In this document: positions 22,181 through 34,877 of the stretch, piece by piece
How the letters are laid out: each line of letters begins with the position of its first letter
Position numbering within the stretch: position 1 is the stretch's first letter
Assembly (NCBI RefSeq): GCF_010093815.1
Contig: NW_022985551.1
Span: forward strand, 2,119,087-2,183,086
From: Pseudovirgaria hyperparasitica
Lineage: Eukaryota > Ascomycota > Dothideomycetes > Acrospermales > Acrospermaceae
Direction: 5' to 3'
Length of the DNA: 64,000 bases
The notes under the pieces: model-generated
Told to the model about the DNA's origin: nothing
What the model saw: only the letters and a program-made list of their open reading frames with translations
The model's database searches: none
Program-made: the position numbers and the translations under genes

Positions 22181-22735
22181 ATGCCGCCGCGCAACTATGT
22201 AAACCCAGCTCCTCAAACAGAGAGTGCCCGAGACGCGGCGCGCAACTTCTTCTGCGACCTATGCCAGAAAGCCTACGCGCGTCAACCAGAGCTTGACTCT
22301 CACTTGACATCATACGAGCACAACCACCAAAAGGTCTCTACAGGTATCACGTCTTATCGTTCTGTAGACATTTTACACTAAACTCCCACAAAGAGACTTC
22401 AGGACCTTAAAGAAGCATCGCGCGACCCTGGCCGTACAGAGCGTCAGCGGCGCAAAGAGAACGCAGAAGCAGGACTCGTTCGTCTCGATCTCGACGGGGC
22501 TAAGAAAGCTGTGAATGATGCGAACCCCTCTGTTGAGAAGAAGAAGGGCGGCTTCAAGCCTATGACTATGAAGCGCAACGATGACAAGTCGAGTCAGCAA
22601 TCGGCAGCACCGAAGCCTGGTTTCAAGAGAATAGGTGGAGCAGCAGTACAGGCTGAAGAGCCCAAAAGCATATTCGATGATCTCGGATATGAGGTTTATG
22701 ATCCACGTTACCCTACCGAGTGCGACGAAATCTGA
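22181..22735 (+). CDS. Small C2H2 zinc-finger protein
   Basis: Two exons, 22181-22333 and 22394-22735, with a 60-bp intron give 164 residues. The N-terminal half holds one finger, FFCDLCQKAYARQPELDSHL followed by TSYEHNHQK, with spacing C-x2-C-x12-H-x5-H. This finger type is seen in proteins that bind double-stranded RNA or act in splicing. The rest is charged and Lys/Arg-rich, with KKGGFKPMTMKRND and PKPGFKRIGG, and it ends in an acidic/Tyr patch FDDLGYEVYDPRYP that looks conserved. The joint HNHQK|RLQDLKEAS reads smoothly. It is probably nuclear, but no defined function can be assigned. It shares a 245-bp divergent promoter with the MCP1-like gene. Confidence 0.8.
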
Positions 22736-23218
22736 ACTTTGCTTCATTCAATGTAGTTTTCAATTCGAATCCGTGAATCTTTTTAACCCTCCCTGTGATG
22801 TAGAGTGATTATTGTGACAGCAATGTGTATATTCAGCCATATCCTTAGAGCGCACTATATTGCCTGCCCGTACATAGTCTGTATTTGGATGAGTGACAAT
22901 ACACTTAAGTCTCTGACATATTGCCGTAGTCATTGTCCTGCTGCTGGTCAGATAAATCTGAGCATATATTTATATGGATACTTCAGTCCCTCTCAAGACT
23001 GTATTGGGACGCTTCACAACGACAGACCGATGATTGATTCAGGCATGGCTGTTAACAAGTTTCTGTATTTCTCTCGACCGAGGTCCTGTTTTTAGGCTTG
23101 CGGTCGTAACGATCAGTGTATCTCGCCGCATCGACAATGGTCGACATGGTGATCTACTCTGTTCCAAAATCAAAACCCGACTCCAACGCTATGCAAATAT
23201 CAACTACACGGAGATATC
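22736..23218. other. Convergent spacer between the zinc-finger gene and COX16
   Basis: This 483-bp region lies between two 3' ends. Two overlapping plus-strand frames (22805-23095 and 23034-23405) lack motifs, and one runs antisense into COX16, so I do not call them. Confidence 0.4.
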
Positions 23219-23648
23219 TCATTTGAAGACACCATCAAAATCACCCTCTTTTCTTGGCACTCTGACCTGTTCCCAGTTATCGAGGTCGCGTCCGGCAAGT
23301 TTCTATGACGGGTACCCGTTAGCTATGACAACTTGGGAGAATGCGAGTGTGACCTACGAAGTACTCTTCCCGAATGTCGAATTTATGATTCTTCTTCGCT
23401 TCTAACTCTTGCATATATTGCTTCTCTCCTTCTACGCCCAGAGCCTGGACCTTACGGTTGTGCCGTTCATATCTTAGAGCCGTTGCTGGCGTGAGGAAGA
23501 AGCTACCCGCAACGATAGTGAGGACGAATGGTGCACCGAAAAGCGCAAATGGGTGTCGACTGAGGTTGCGGCGATAACTTGCACCAACTTTTCGGAAGAA
23601 GGCATCGACTGGCCCCGAAGGGGCTTCGACTGGCTTTCGAGGTGGCAT
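23219..23648 (-). CDS. COX16: COX16, cytochrome c oxidase assembly protein
   Basis: Cox16 is a small inner-mitochondrial-membrane protein that helps assemble Cox1/Cox2 modules of complex IV. Exons 23358-23648 and 23219-23302 with a 55-bp intron give 124 residues. The protein has a short basic N-terminus, YRRNLSRHPFALFGAPFVLT (a family block leading into the single membrane span VLTIVAGSFFLTPATAL), RYERHNRKV, and DIREEYF|KLAGRDLDNWEQVRVPR, which is the expected conserved C-terminal part and appears only after splicing. The initiator ATG at 23648 lies 208 bp from the MEC1 ATG on the other strand. Confidence 0.93.
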
Positions 23649-23856
23649 TGGGGTAATTCTGTCTTGGGCGGGCGGTCGTTACTTATATCCCACGGTCAAT
23701 CTTCATTTGACGTCGTCGGCAGAGCTCAGACGACCAATTAATGTGATAGATCATCATCCACGTGATCACGCGTCACCCCAGCCGCGTTCATCTTGGAATC
23801 TTCTCAGATACAACAAACAATTTACTACCGCCTCATGGGGAACGATTCGAGAAGTC
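23649..23856. promoter_or_regulatory. Short bidirectional promoter COX16/MEC1
   Basis: Only 208 bp separate the divergent ATGs of COX16 and the Mec1-type kinase. It contains CACGTG-like sequence (ccacgtgatcacgcg) near 23759-23773. An out-of-frame ATG lies at 23835 just ahead of the kinase start. Confidence 0.55.
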
Positions 23857-23900
23857 ATGGCTCGCGCGAGCGTGTTGTCAACGCAGCGTTCTGCCAATAG
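23835..23900 (+). promoter_or_regulatory. Overlapping upstream ORF at the MEC1 start
   Basis: A 21-codon frame starts at an ATG 22 bp before the chosen MEC1 ATG, in a different frame, and stops inside the MEC1 coding sequence. Its -3 base is C (weak), while the main ATG has G at -3 and +4, so leaky scanning would be expected if the transcript includes it. Confidence 0.45.
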
Positions 23901-26900
23901 TGTTCGAGAGCCTAATGGCATTCCTCCTCCATCTACGATTGCTGCTCAGATTGTAAATCATCACGCGCAGAGCAGCACAGCACGCGAGCCAGAGAAAAAG
24001 GCCATCTTTGCTCAACTGCTGCAGGACTACTTGAAAGATACATCATCTGCAGAAGAGCCAGATCCTGATGTCAATGCACAGCTCGTAACGGTTGTTGCTG
24101 AAGCAGGCCTTTCAGGGTTCACAGAAAATCCTTTCGACCAACAGACCCTAATTGCTCAAGCCATAGACAGTCTGTATGTTATTGAGCTAATACTGAAACG
24201 GACTCCAGAGCTCATTTTGTTCCGGACGACTCAAGAGGATGACAGTAAAGGACCTCGTCTTTTTACTACGCTGCTCCCAAAGATCTTGTTCCTCGTAGGT
24301 CGAAATGGTCTTGACGAGCTGCAACAACACTTGTGCTCCCTTTTAGTAGGATGCTTTAAGACTCTACATGGGTCTGGGTCACTATGGCGTGAATCCATGT
24401 CATTGCTAGACATCTACAAGGGAATTGTTGAAGGTTCGCAAGTCCCTTCCGACCCTTCTTACATGCTGACCCCTTTCAGCCGTGCTCCAGGCTTTCGATA
24501 GAATAAATTCTGACCCCTCTGCGTCTATCAAATCATTCAAAGTGAGCCTACCTCCGACTGATGGTATTTTCAAGGTATGGCCAGAAAGTCAGCATTTGGT
24601 AGCCCTTCCTCCCGGCTGCCAAATGGTTGTGGCATCCTCCACACAAGCGACAATAATAGCCAGGTCCTTCCTTGAAGTCATCACGCAATGTCAATCAAGA
24701 AAGCTCAAGGCCTCCCTCAAAGCTCATTCATCGAATACCGATCGTTCCTGGCTTCTGGAAACTTGTGGCCGTTTGTGGTCATCGTTTCAAGCAATCAGCT
24801 CGCACGCGTTCACCCTAACCCAGCGTCAAATCTTTCAAGTTCGATTTCTTCAGCTTTTAGATGAAGCATTTTATTCACAGAAAGACGGCTATCAGTCGTT
24901 AATCTCTTTGCCGCGTTCGCTTACTATCGTCACCGACGTCTATTCAGACCTGTTCAGTGCTGCATACCAAGAACACGAATCACTTTCTTTGGAGGGTTGC
25001 TTGGCTTGGTCACTCATGCGCCTTCTTTCGATGACTCGCACCACCACGCAATATGGCGTGCAAAGACAACAGATCCAAATGGTAGAAAGTTTGAGCTTCC
25101 GAAGACTTCGTAGGCTATTACTCACACTTCCGTATACTTATGAAGGCGCATCCGGCTTTTCGAGTCCCGACTTGAAGGTACGTCGAGTCCTATTGAGGCT
25201 CGAATGCAGACTAAATGCAATTGATAGGTCGCAATCAGTGCTGCTTTTGGTCATGAGATGGCGGAGAAGTTCAAAGATAGCTATTTGACTTCAGATGCTA
25301 CAGATGGCACTAGAGACTCGATGCCCAAGTTTACTGACCCTACTCTGGAAGCTACGTTTGCAAGCCTTCTTCTGCAGGGAGAGGAAACCGGAGGACAGAC
25401 AAGTCGACCTACGAAACGAATAAAATTGAACGACAGAAGTTGTAATGAGCATCAAAGCAAGCTCCTGAACGATCTTGTTAGCGAATGCGTCCGAAATTCA
25501 GAACCTGAACATGTTCAAGTTGATAAGGCAATCAGCGAGGAGTCCCCCAAAGACGCTATCGTTACTCCTCAACAATTATTCGAAGCGCGCCATCCCGAGT
25601 AGGTGGTCCCAGTAACTCTCATCGTAGGAAGCTGACTTAACAGACTCGTATTTGGGGGGCCTAATATAGATGATCAGCACGAGTTTCTCAGGTCTTTCTC
25701 TTTGATACCATGTGCATATTCGTCTTCCCTTTTCGAGATTGTAGGAACCTCGAGGAATCTGCGGCGACTATGCTCGGTTTGTGATATAGAAAAGAACCAC
25801 ACAAGTCCCGAATCAGGCCCTGGTAAAGATTACCACGAGGATCACCTTGTAGAACAAGCGTTGTACATATACGAGATAACAGACCTCATGCCACGGGCGC
25901 TCCGGCCTCGCGATCGAGTACTACTTGCGAGTTCAATACGCCGGCATGCTTTACACACGCATGACACGGCATTCTTGGATTTGTTTGAATCAAAGGCCGG
26001 GGAATGGTGTTTAAAAGCATTGACAAGTTCTCACAGAGAAGTTCGTATCTCAGCCGGGTAGGTTCGCTAAAAGTCTGGAAGGCAAGTAGTATCCCCTGAC
26101 TGTGTCCTAGCCGCGCTATTATTCCTTTCCTGCAAGGCCATGTTGCAGAGGTCACTCGAACGAAGAATCGTCGAGAAACGCTGAAATTCTTGAAAACCTT
26201 ATCAGAACGGAATGAGCTAGTGGAGCAAGAGACATTGATCATGATGTGGGGCCAGGTGGCTAGGTGAGTACGACAAAGGTTCCAGCGGACTTGCTGACGA
26301 TCAAATCAGAGTATGTGGTGACGAAGAGTTGAACCTAGCGTTGCTATATCTCATCGACTGCCTAGGCCATTCTAATACCCCCATTTGTGGGATCGCTTAC
26401 AATGAAGTACAACCTGCACATCCCCTCTCGACAATCGCTGATTATCGTAGCTTTCCGGGTTGGCCGCCGCGCTTGAAAAGGCACCAGCAGACTTGATTAG
26501 ACCATTCTGGAGCAGTCTAGCTATCACTGTTGTGCAAAATTTGCATACACGCCCTCAGAAAGCACAACTACTGGCTGACTGGCTCAGCATGAGTGTTAAT
26601 CAACTATTAATTTTAACTCAAACAGATACGGTGCCTTACCTAGTTTTGACTAAGAAGGTCGATACCCTGAGGCGCATAGCTACAGCTCGAGGTGCATCAG
26701 CTACAGTCAGAGATGTCTGTACGCAACCGAGCAGAAATCTGGCCGCAATACTTGCCCTCTTGCTGTGCCAACCATCAGACTCCGTAGAGAAGGCTAGCTT
26801 GGAGCTTCTCGTCACAGCCGCGCCTGAATTTCAAGAGACCTCTCTGCAAGGTCTAATTTGTGCTGAGCCAATATTGGTAGCCTTCGAAATGCTCAAAAGA

Positions 26901-29900
26901 GCCGCTGATATTGAGCAGTCCAAAAAGAACCAGGTACGGAAACCGTCTAAAGATATATGTTGAAATGAAAACTGAGTAGTTTCGTGTAACAGGTGCAAAC
27001 TGGCTTCCACACGCTCACCGTTTTGGCCGAAGGTAGACGTGATAAGAACAAACTTCCGAAGACACAAGTTTTGAAAGGCTTTTTTGAGAAGCACATTCTT
27101 GGTATCATGGCTCACATTACCGCTGTAATCGACAGTCCCAGAGATCCTCGTCCTGTGTCGGAAAGAAAGCGATGTTTAGGAGCTATTGAAGAGATGATCA
27201 ATCTTGCTGGCGAGCTTGTTAGCAATGCAGTCCCACAGGTATATGTATCACAGTCATGATCAAGCACTTGACGCTAACAAGGGAGCTAGATTCGAGCGTG
27301 CTTGCAATGCGCATTGGATGAGCAACAGCTTCGGGATCGAGCGTTTCAAGTCTGGATTACTCTGGTTCGCGCAGTCAGTGACGATGACTTGAGTATCCTC
27401 CTTGATCCAACGATGTCGATTATTGCACGTCGCTGGTCCAATTTTCAGAGCGACACGCAAAGCCTGGCTCATGACCTCGTGTCGGATCTGTTTAAGAACA
27501 AAGGTGACTTGATCAAAGAGCACATTGATACATTCCCATCTTTGAGAGGAATTGATATGCTTTCGAAATTCGAAGGGCAAGTTGCAAAACGAAGGATAGG
27601 GGGATCAGATCCACTTCGACAGTTCGACGCCTTCTGTCGTCGACTACAAGACGAAAGCACAACAGTGGTCTCACAAGCTCTTCAAGAAATTCTTCCGTTC
27701 CTAGAGTCAAACCAGCGTGCTCTGCACGAGTCTGCGGTGAGCCAAAAATCCGGACACACTATATCCCAGCTTGCGCGCTGCTTTCTAGACGTCCGCGCCC
27801 GCTTTGGCGATGATGATGCCGACATAGCCCGTTATGTTTCTTCTGCCTTGGGTCTCATAGGCTGTATTGATTCAAACAAAGTGGAAGCTATAAGGGAGAA
27901 GAAAGACATACTGGTTCTGTCCAATTTTGAGCGCGCGGCGGAGGTGATCACGTTCACTGCTCATCTGCTGGAGCATATACTGGTCAAAGCCTTCCGATCA
28001 GCGCCAAATTCGAGGGCGCAAGGCTTTCTTGCGTATGCTATGCAAGAACTTCTTCGTTTTGGTAAATTCCATGAGGTTGTGGGACAGAAGCCACGTGGGG
28101 CTTCTAACGAAATCAGCTATCAGAAATGGCACAGCATGTCAGAGCCCGCTCGTAATACTCTGATACCGTTCGTCAGCTCGATGTATCGTATACAAAACAA
28201 CGTTGGCAACGTCTCTGATGTTCGGTTATTTCCAACATTCAGCAGTGAAACGAGTCACTCTGTTTGGCTACGCACTTTCACGTTTAACCTTCTGCAAAAA
28301 GGGAAGGGTGAGAATGCCGTCATGCTTTTTGGAGTCTTATCTCGTGTCATTCGGGGACATGATCTGTCTATTGCTACATTCATGCTTCCTTTCGCTGCAT
28401 TGAATGTGATTATCGGTGGCACTGATATAGACTCCAGTGATGTTGCCCAAGAGCTTCTCGCAATTCTCCAATACGAGCAAGAAGGTGGCCAGGTCGAAGA
28501 CGAAGACATCAAACAGTGTTGTGAAGTAGGTGACCATTCTTTGCCTAGTAGAAAGTGCTGATCTATCCCAGAATGTCTTCCAAGTCCTCGACTACCTATC
28601 TAGATGGTTGCATGAAAGGAGACGAGTAGTTGCCGATGCGAAGGTCGCTGCCTCGCGTGGAGGCCGTATGCCCGCCGAACTAGACGAACTTAAGGAAATT
28701 CAACTGATCAGCAGTGTCGAGAACGTACTCAGTATAATACCAGCTGAAGTAATATCCCGGCGTGCTGTCGAATGTGGTTCCTATGCGCGCGCACTATTCC
28801 ATTGGGAACAGTACATGCGCCAACAAGCCGGAAAAGCAGAATCGCTCGGAATCATCTACGACCGACAACCCCATCTGCAGTACATGCAGCAGATCTACTC
28901 CCAAATTGATGAACCTGACAGTATTGAAGGTATATCTGCACATCTTACGCTTGTCGACCCAGCTCGGCAAGTCCTGGAACATCGTAAAGCGGGAAGATGG
29001 TCTGCTGCTCAGAGCTGGTACGAGTTGTCTCTTGCTCAAGACCCGGAGAATCAGGATTTACAGGTGGATTTATTCACATGCCTCAAAGAGTCAGGCCAAT
29101 ATGGTATACATAATCCACTCATGCTGAAAAAAAAAAGCTTACTCTGAACAGATTCCTTGCTAAATTACGTCGAGAGTTTCAGTAACTCTTCTTCTGTGCT
29201 ACCTTCTCGGGCCCTGCCCTTTGCTGCTGAGGCAGCTTGGGTCACTGGCAAATGGGACCGACTGGAGAAGGCTCTCGCACGTGTGCCAGAAGATGTATCA
29301 CTCTCTACACAAGACTTCAACATGGGCGTTGGTAAAGCCCTACTCGCACTTCGTAAAGGCAACGAGGACAACTTCAAATCCACACTATCTGCGGTGCAGG
29401 AAGGCATCACGCGAAGCCTTACGGCAAGCTCAACGTCTTCGCTACATGCTTGTCACGTCCAACTGCTCAAGCTTCATCTGTTATACGAGATCGATGCTAT
29501 CAGTGGCTGCGGCAACTCGCAGCTGAAGAGCCGCGAGGCTGTCCTGCCAGTACTGAACCAGAGGTTGGAGATAATAGGTGCATACACATCTGATAAGCAG
29601 TATGTACTAGGAGCGAGACGAGCCGCTATGCAGCTATCGAAGTAAGCATTTTCGGTCTATGCAAAGGAATGGCACTAAACATCATAGACTCCGATTTACT
29701 GAATTAGACGAAGCATCGTCGTGGCTGACAAGCGCGACCCTGGCACGCAAATCAGAGTTCTCGAACACAGCTTACAACGCTGTACTGCACGCAGCTCAGT
29801 TAGGAGACGAGGAGGCCAAGATAGAGCACTCTAAGTTACTGTGGAAAGAGGGCCACCAAAGAAAAGCGATACAAACTCTCAAAGGTGCCATTGATACGGA

Positions 29901-31965
29901 CTCTTTCCGTCCAAGAGAGCCAAATGCAGCCGAAGTGCCGGCCATCACACACTCTACAGTATCTACTGGTATCGAAGTCAACGACCAACCCAATCGACTA
30001 GTAGCTCGTGCAAATCTACTACTCACAAAATGGCTGGATCAAGCTGGTCAAACACAATCAAATGAAATCACCCGACGGTACCAAAACGTCATAAAATCTT
30101 ATGCTCGATGGGATAAAGGTCATTACTACCTGGGCAAACATTATAACAAGATCCTGGAAGCAGAGAAAGCTCTCCCAAGGAATAAGCAAAGCTCATCATA
30201 TATCTCTGGAGAGCATACTAAGCTGGTCATTGATAATTACACGCGATCTATGGTATACGGAGCAAAATACTACTATCAGGTTGTTCCAAAAGTCCTCACG
30301 CTGTGGCTGGACTTGGGCATGGAGGTTCATGAAGCAGCACGGAGATCCACAGCAGAAGTAGAGCTCTCCAACATGCGTATCAAGAATCTCACGTACGTAC
30401 ACAAACAGCTACAGAAGTATGCCGTTGAGCGTATACCACCGTACGTCTTCTATACGGCATTCCCGCAAATCATTACGCGCATCAGCCATCCGAATGTGAA
30501 AGTTTGGGAGGTCCTGCAAGATATAATATTAAGGATTGCTTCAGCTCATCCCCAACAAACATTGTGGGCTTTGCTGGCTGTCGTCAAATCGACAGCAGTG
30601 GAACGAGCAAGTCGAGGTCAGCAAGTACTCAGTAAACTCAAAGAGATCTCGAAGAAGCAGCGAGCAGACAACTCGGGACTCGACTTGAGGGTGCTCATTA
30701 CGCATGGCCAGCGACTGACGGAACAACTTCTGAATGCCTGCGAAGTAGCCGTGGATGCAAGAGTCACCCATGTCAGTCTCAGTAAGGATCTTGCATTCAA
30801 CATGAAATTAGCACCATGCCAGTTAGTTGTTCCAATTGAGGCTACGATGACGACAAGCCTTCCGAGTGTACGGGACTCGACACACGTTCGCAAACACAAG
30901 GCGTTTCCAAGTCCAAGCCTCGCTCTAACAATAAGCTCGTTCGAGGACGATGTTCTCGTCTTGAGCTCTCTTCAGCGGCCTCGCAAACTGACTATAGTTG
31001 GTTCCGATGGCCGTAAGTACGGTCTCATGTGTAAGCCCAAGGACGACCTCCGCAAGGATCAACGCCTCATGGAGTTCAACGCAATGATCAACCGGTCTCT
31101 GCGGCGCGATGTGGAATCGTCTAAGCGTCAACTCTATATCAAGACTTATGGTGTCACGCCCCTAAATGAAGAGTGCGGCACTGTCGAATGGGTGGACAAT
31201 CTCAAGCCAATCCGAGACATCATCATTCGCATCTATCGTCAGAACAATGTCGTCATAGACTATAGTGAAATCCGCACCCTTCTCGACGCAGCTTGTGCGA
31301 ATCCACCACATTCCACCGAAATATTTACTCTCGACATACTTTCCAAGTTCGCACCTGTATTACACGAATGGTTTACAGAGTCATTTCCTGACCCGTCTAC
31401 CTGGCTTGCAGCACGACACCGATATTCTCGATCTTGCGCCGTGATGTCAATTGTCGGACACGTCCTCGGATTAGGCGATCGACATGGCGAAAATGTACTG
31501 CTCGATGCGGAAGGCGGCATATTCCACGTTGACTTCAACTGCCTCTTCGACAAGGGCCTGACTTTTGAGAAGCCTGAACTTGTTCCCTTCCGTCTCACTC
31601 ATAACATGCTCGATGCAATGGGGCCAGCTGGCATCGAAGGACATTTCCGCGTTGCTGCAGAGCTCGTGTTGAGGATCTGCCGACAAAATATGGATACTCT
31701 GATGACTATCCTCGAAACATTTGTGTGGGATCCAACAGCGGACTTTGTGGGTGCGCAGAAGAAGAGAAAGAGGACTGGCGTTGGGGCAGATGTGCCTGAT
31801 ACACCACAAGAAGTGCTAGACGCGGTGCAGAACAAGCTCAAGGGGTTGATGAAGGGCGATAGTGTGCCCTTGGGGGTTGAAGGATATGTGGACGCGCTGA
31901 TTAGACAGGCCAGGAGCGAACGCAATCTGGCTGCGATGTACATAGGATGGTGTGCGTTCTTCTGA
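23857..31965 (+). CDS. MEC1: Mec1/ATR/UvsB-type PIKK checkpoint kinase
   Basis: This is the DNA-damage and replication-stress kinase that, with its Ddc2/LCD1-type partner, binds RPA-coated single-stranded DNA. I join 12 exons around 11 introns: 24434-24479, 25178-25227, 25599-25643, 26058-26110, 26264-26309, 26407-26450, 26934-26992, 27239-27289, 28526-28571, 29104-29151 and 29642-29687. The result is 2524 residues, usual for the family. The N-terminal PPPSTIAAQIVNHH resembles Aspergillus UvsB, and helical repeats fill the middle. The FAT region covers roughly exons 10-12 (RHFHWEQ-like ALFHWEQYMRQQAGK). The kinase domain has YGLMCKPKDDLRKDQRLMEF, GDRHGENVLLD near residue 2362, HVDFNCLFDKG, and a FATC end MYIGWCAFF. 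The catalytic Asp and Asn and the metal-binding Asp are present. The ATG at 23857 has a good context; the earlier in-frame part lacks ATG. Confidence 0.96.
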
Positions 31966-32636
31966 GGGTCGTCATGAGTGGTATTGCACCAAGCCGTATC
32001 ATGCTCGAGCCTATAGTGTATGGTATCTAGAAATGTGCCTATGGAGGACAGCCTGAGAAGGTATCAGAATCCTCAGAAGACCTTAGAAGACTGACTGGAA
32101 ACATGATATGAAAGACGTATGAGAGACAATAGAAGCGAGCGACGAATGTTTCACTTCATGTCAAACAACACTTTAACCTTAGCCTAAAGAGGGATAGTGT
32201 GGGTCCGTGGTGCCTGTAGGTGCAGGTGCGATAAAGTTGACGTGCAGATCATTGACATGACATGATATCTGTATGCACATGCACGTATCCATCCAAGAGG
32301 TTTATACTGTACTGTGTTCGTAGAATAAATGTTAAAGGTACCACCGGACATTTGGTAGCAGGTTAAGTCTCTACATATGTACCTTGGTAGTTATTTTCAC
32401 AGTACAGTACCTTGCGCGCGTGCAGCCCACATGCAAGTGCCTCCGAAGTACCGCGTGTACCCAGGTAGCTCCATGACGTTTTGGCCAACAACCTTGGCCT
32501 TGAGACTGCCGCATGCCTTCTTAACTGTCCTCTCTTCATACACCTTTGTGGACTCACTTATTCCTTTACACCTGTCGTACCACCACCGAAAGGATATACC
32601 TTGACAGCAGTATCCTCATCTTATACGTTATCCAGC
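31966..32636. other. Spacer between MEC1 and the oxysterol-binding protein gene
   Basis: This 671-bp same-strand spacer contains a terminator-side AATAAA-like word (agaataaatg) near 32323 and a pyrimidine-rich leader before the ATG at 32637. Short words such as TGACATGACATGA and ATGCACATGCACG repeat near 32255-32285. No gene was seen. Confidence 0.4.
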
Positions 32637-33953
32637 ATGTCTAGCTCCACTGAAGGCTCCGCCGTACCCGCCTCCGCAAAAGGCTCGTGGTCAAGTTTCC
32701 TTAAGGTCAGCATATTTGTACGATGCTGCGATTCCACAATTGACTGATGGAATGTACAGTCTATTGCGTCTTTCAACGGCGACCTGTCTTCCCTCACAGC
32801 CCCCGCATTCATACTCTCCAGTACCTCGCTGGTTGAATTCTCCACCTACTGGGCCGAACATCCTTCCATATTCATAGCCCCTGCAGCAGAGAAAGACCCC
32901 GCCAAACGGGCACTTCTGGTCCTAAAATGGTTCCTGAGCACTTTAAAGCAGCAATACAGCACCCGTAACGAAAAGCTTGGAAGCGAGAAGAAGCCGTTGA
33001 ATCCCTTCTTGGGGGAGCTCTTCTTGGGTAGATGGGTGGATGGGGCTGGAGAGACTCAACTCGTGAGCGAACAAGTCAGGTATGTGTGCTTCACAGTGTG
33101 TCGCACTATCAGACTAATACTTTTTGTAGCCATCACCCTCCAGTAACGGCGTACTGTATCTGGAACAGTGAGCACGGCGTTCGTCTTCAAGGATACAATG
33201 GACAGAAGGCGTCCTTTTCCAGTATGACAATCAATGTCAAGGTTAGTCAAATCCGCCGCAGAATGTAGTTCATGACACTGATGCGCTGCTCAGCAAATTG
33301 GGCATGCGATCCTGCACATAGACGAATTTGACGAGGACTATTTGATAACATTGCCTCCACTCCATATCGAAGGACTTTACAGTGGCGCACCGTTTGTAGA
33401 GCTGAATGGTGACACGTACATCACCTCGACGAGCGGTTACACCTCGAGGATAAAATACAGCGGGCGTGGTTGGGTGTCTGGGAAGAAGAACTCATTCAAC
33501 GCCAGTCTCTACCATGACGGTAAAGAGAAGGAACCTCTTTACACGGTCGATGGACAGTGGACTGGTTCCTTCAGCATCAAGGACACGAAAACAAAAGCTA
33601 CTCTAGACACGTACGATGCCGCCAAATCCAAGACGACATCCCTGACAATTGCTCCTGTTGACGAGCAAGACCCGTTGGAGTCACGGAGAGCCTGGCAGAA
33701 AGTCGCAGCAGCCATTCAGAAAGGAGATATGGATGCGACATCACGAGAGAAGACGGTGATTGAGCAGAGTCAAAGGGAGCTCCGGAATAAAGAAAAGGCA
33801 GAAGGGAAAGAATGGAACCGTCGATTCTTTGTGAAGACAGACTCGCATGCCACGTTGGAGAAGCTCGCGAAGAAGCTCGGCGTTTCTGTTGACGGAGACA
33901 AAACTAACGGGGTTTGGACGTTCAGTTCTGAGAAGGCAAGCGTTGCCAAATAG
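32637..33953 (+). CDS. Oxysterol-binding protein, short Kes1/Osh4 type
   Basis: This lipid transfer protein exchanges sterol for PI4P between membranes. Exons 32637-32705, 32760-33079, 33130-33241 and 33294-33953, with introns of 54, 50 and 52 bp, give 386 residues, like the PH-less Osh proteins (Osh4/Kes1 about 434). The lid region is N-terminal ([19 protein letters not shown]), then [12 protein letters not shown] and [14 protein letters not shown], which has the L..NPxxGE motif binding PI4P. The family signature EQVSHHPP is created exactly across intron 2. [14 protein letters not shown] follows. No PH, ankyrin or GOLD domain precedes it. The C-terminal helices ([12 protein letters not shown]) are complete. 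Confidence 0.93.
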
Positions 33954-34877
33954 CCTTTCCAGCCTCGGGAAGGAGGATGAGGATGGAGGAGACCAACAGG
34001 TTGCAAGCGAATGCGACACAGGGGCTTAATTCGTTCCTGGAATCTGTTCTGACATTTCGTAGGGCGTTCAAGAGTACAAGCTGCTGTATCGGCACTATAT
34101 CACATTCTTGAAGAGCCGCGCCCGGACTTGGTAGAGTGTGTTTCATCATGCACGTATTAATTCTGGAATACCCAATCAAGGCTGCTCGAGCCGTTCCAGT
34201 TTTCTCCATTCAGATGGCAAACAAATGATAAGGGCGAGATGGCCAAGTGATTGATGTCTGCAAACCAGACAGCATCAGTCTATCAGTCAGTAGCAAGGAG
34301 CTGGTGGCTAGCGACTGGAATGGTGGATGAATAGATCATTGGCCCAGACACGCTGAAGGTACATGACTTGAACGTTGATTAGCACTATGGATACGCTATC
34401 ACTAATTGATCACCTTAGATTCGATCGCGTCATCTTCATCGTCATCCATGTTGCCTCTGGTTCTGGCCCTGGCCTTGGTCGTGACCCACAAACGCCGCAA
34501 CACTTACACTCCCTTGTCCCACTAAAACTTAGTTTCTGCTATCACTTACTTGCACCTGTTCTTCCCGCAACCCTTGCTAGCAACCGTTACAGGATTCGTG
34601 GAAAGCAAAAAAGTCGTTGACGGTGATATTCCCCAGGCGGTATTTCACTTCTGCCCCTTTGTCGCCATGCGCTTTCTTCCCCTCTTCGCTGTTGCAACTT
34701 CTCAGGCATAGACCCATAGTATTGACGCACTTTTTCGCTGAAGAGGCTGTCTAGCTACTCCTTGCAGGCTTCAACTAGCTGCCCGCACCAGAACCCCCCA
34801 ATCGCATCATATCTCTAATTATCTATCTCCGAGTGATCTCCTGGCCCAACCACAGCTTCTCTCTACACAGTCTACAG
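33954..34877. other. Spacer between the OSH gene and the aldo-keto reductase gene
   Basis: This 924-bp same-strand gap includes a pyrimidine-rich promoter stretch from about 34660 to 34870. The reductase frame is open to 34833 but without ATG. A chance frame (34375-34620) has no recognisable features. Confidence 0.4.
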
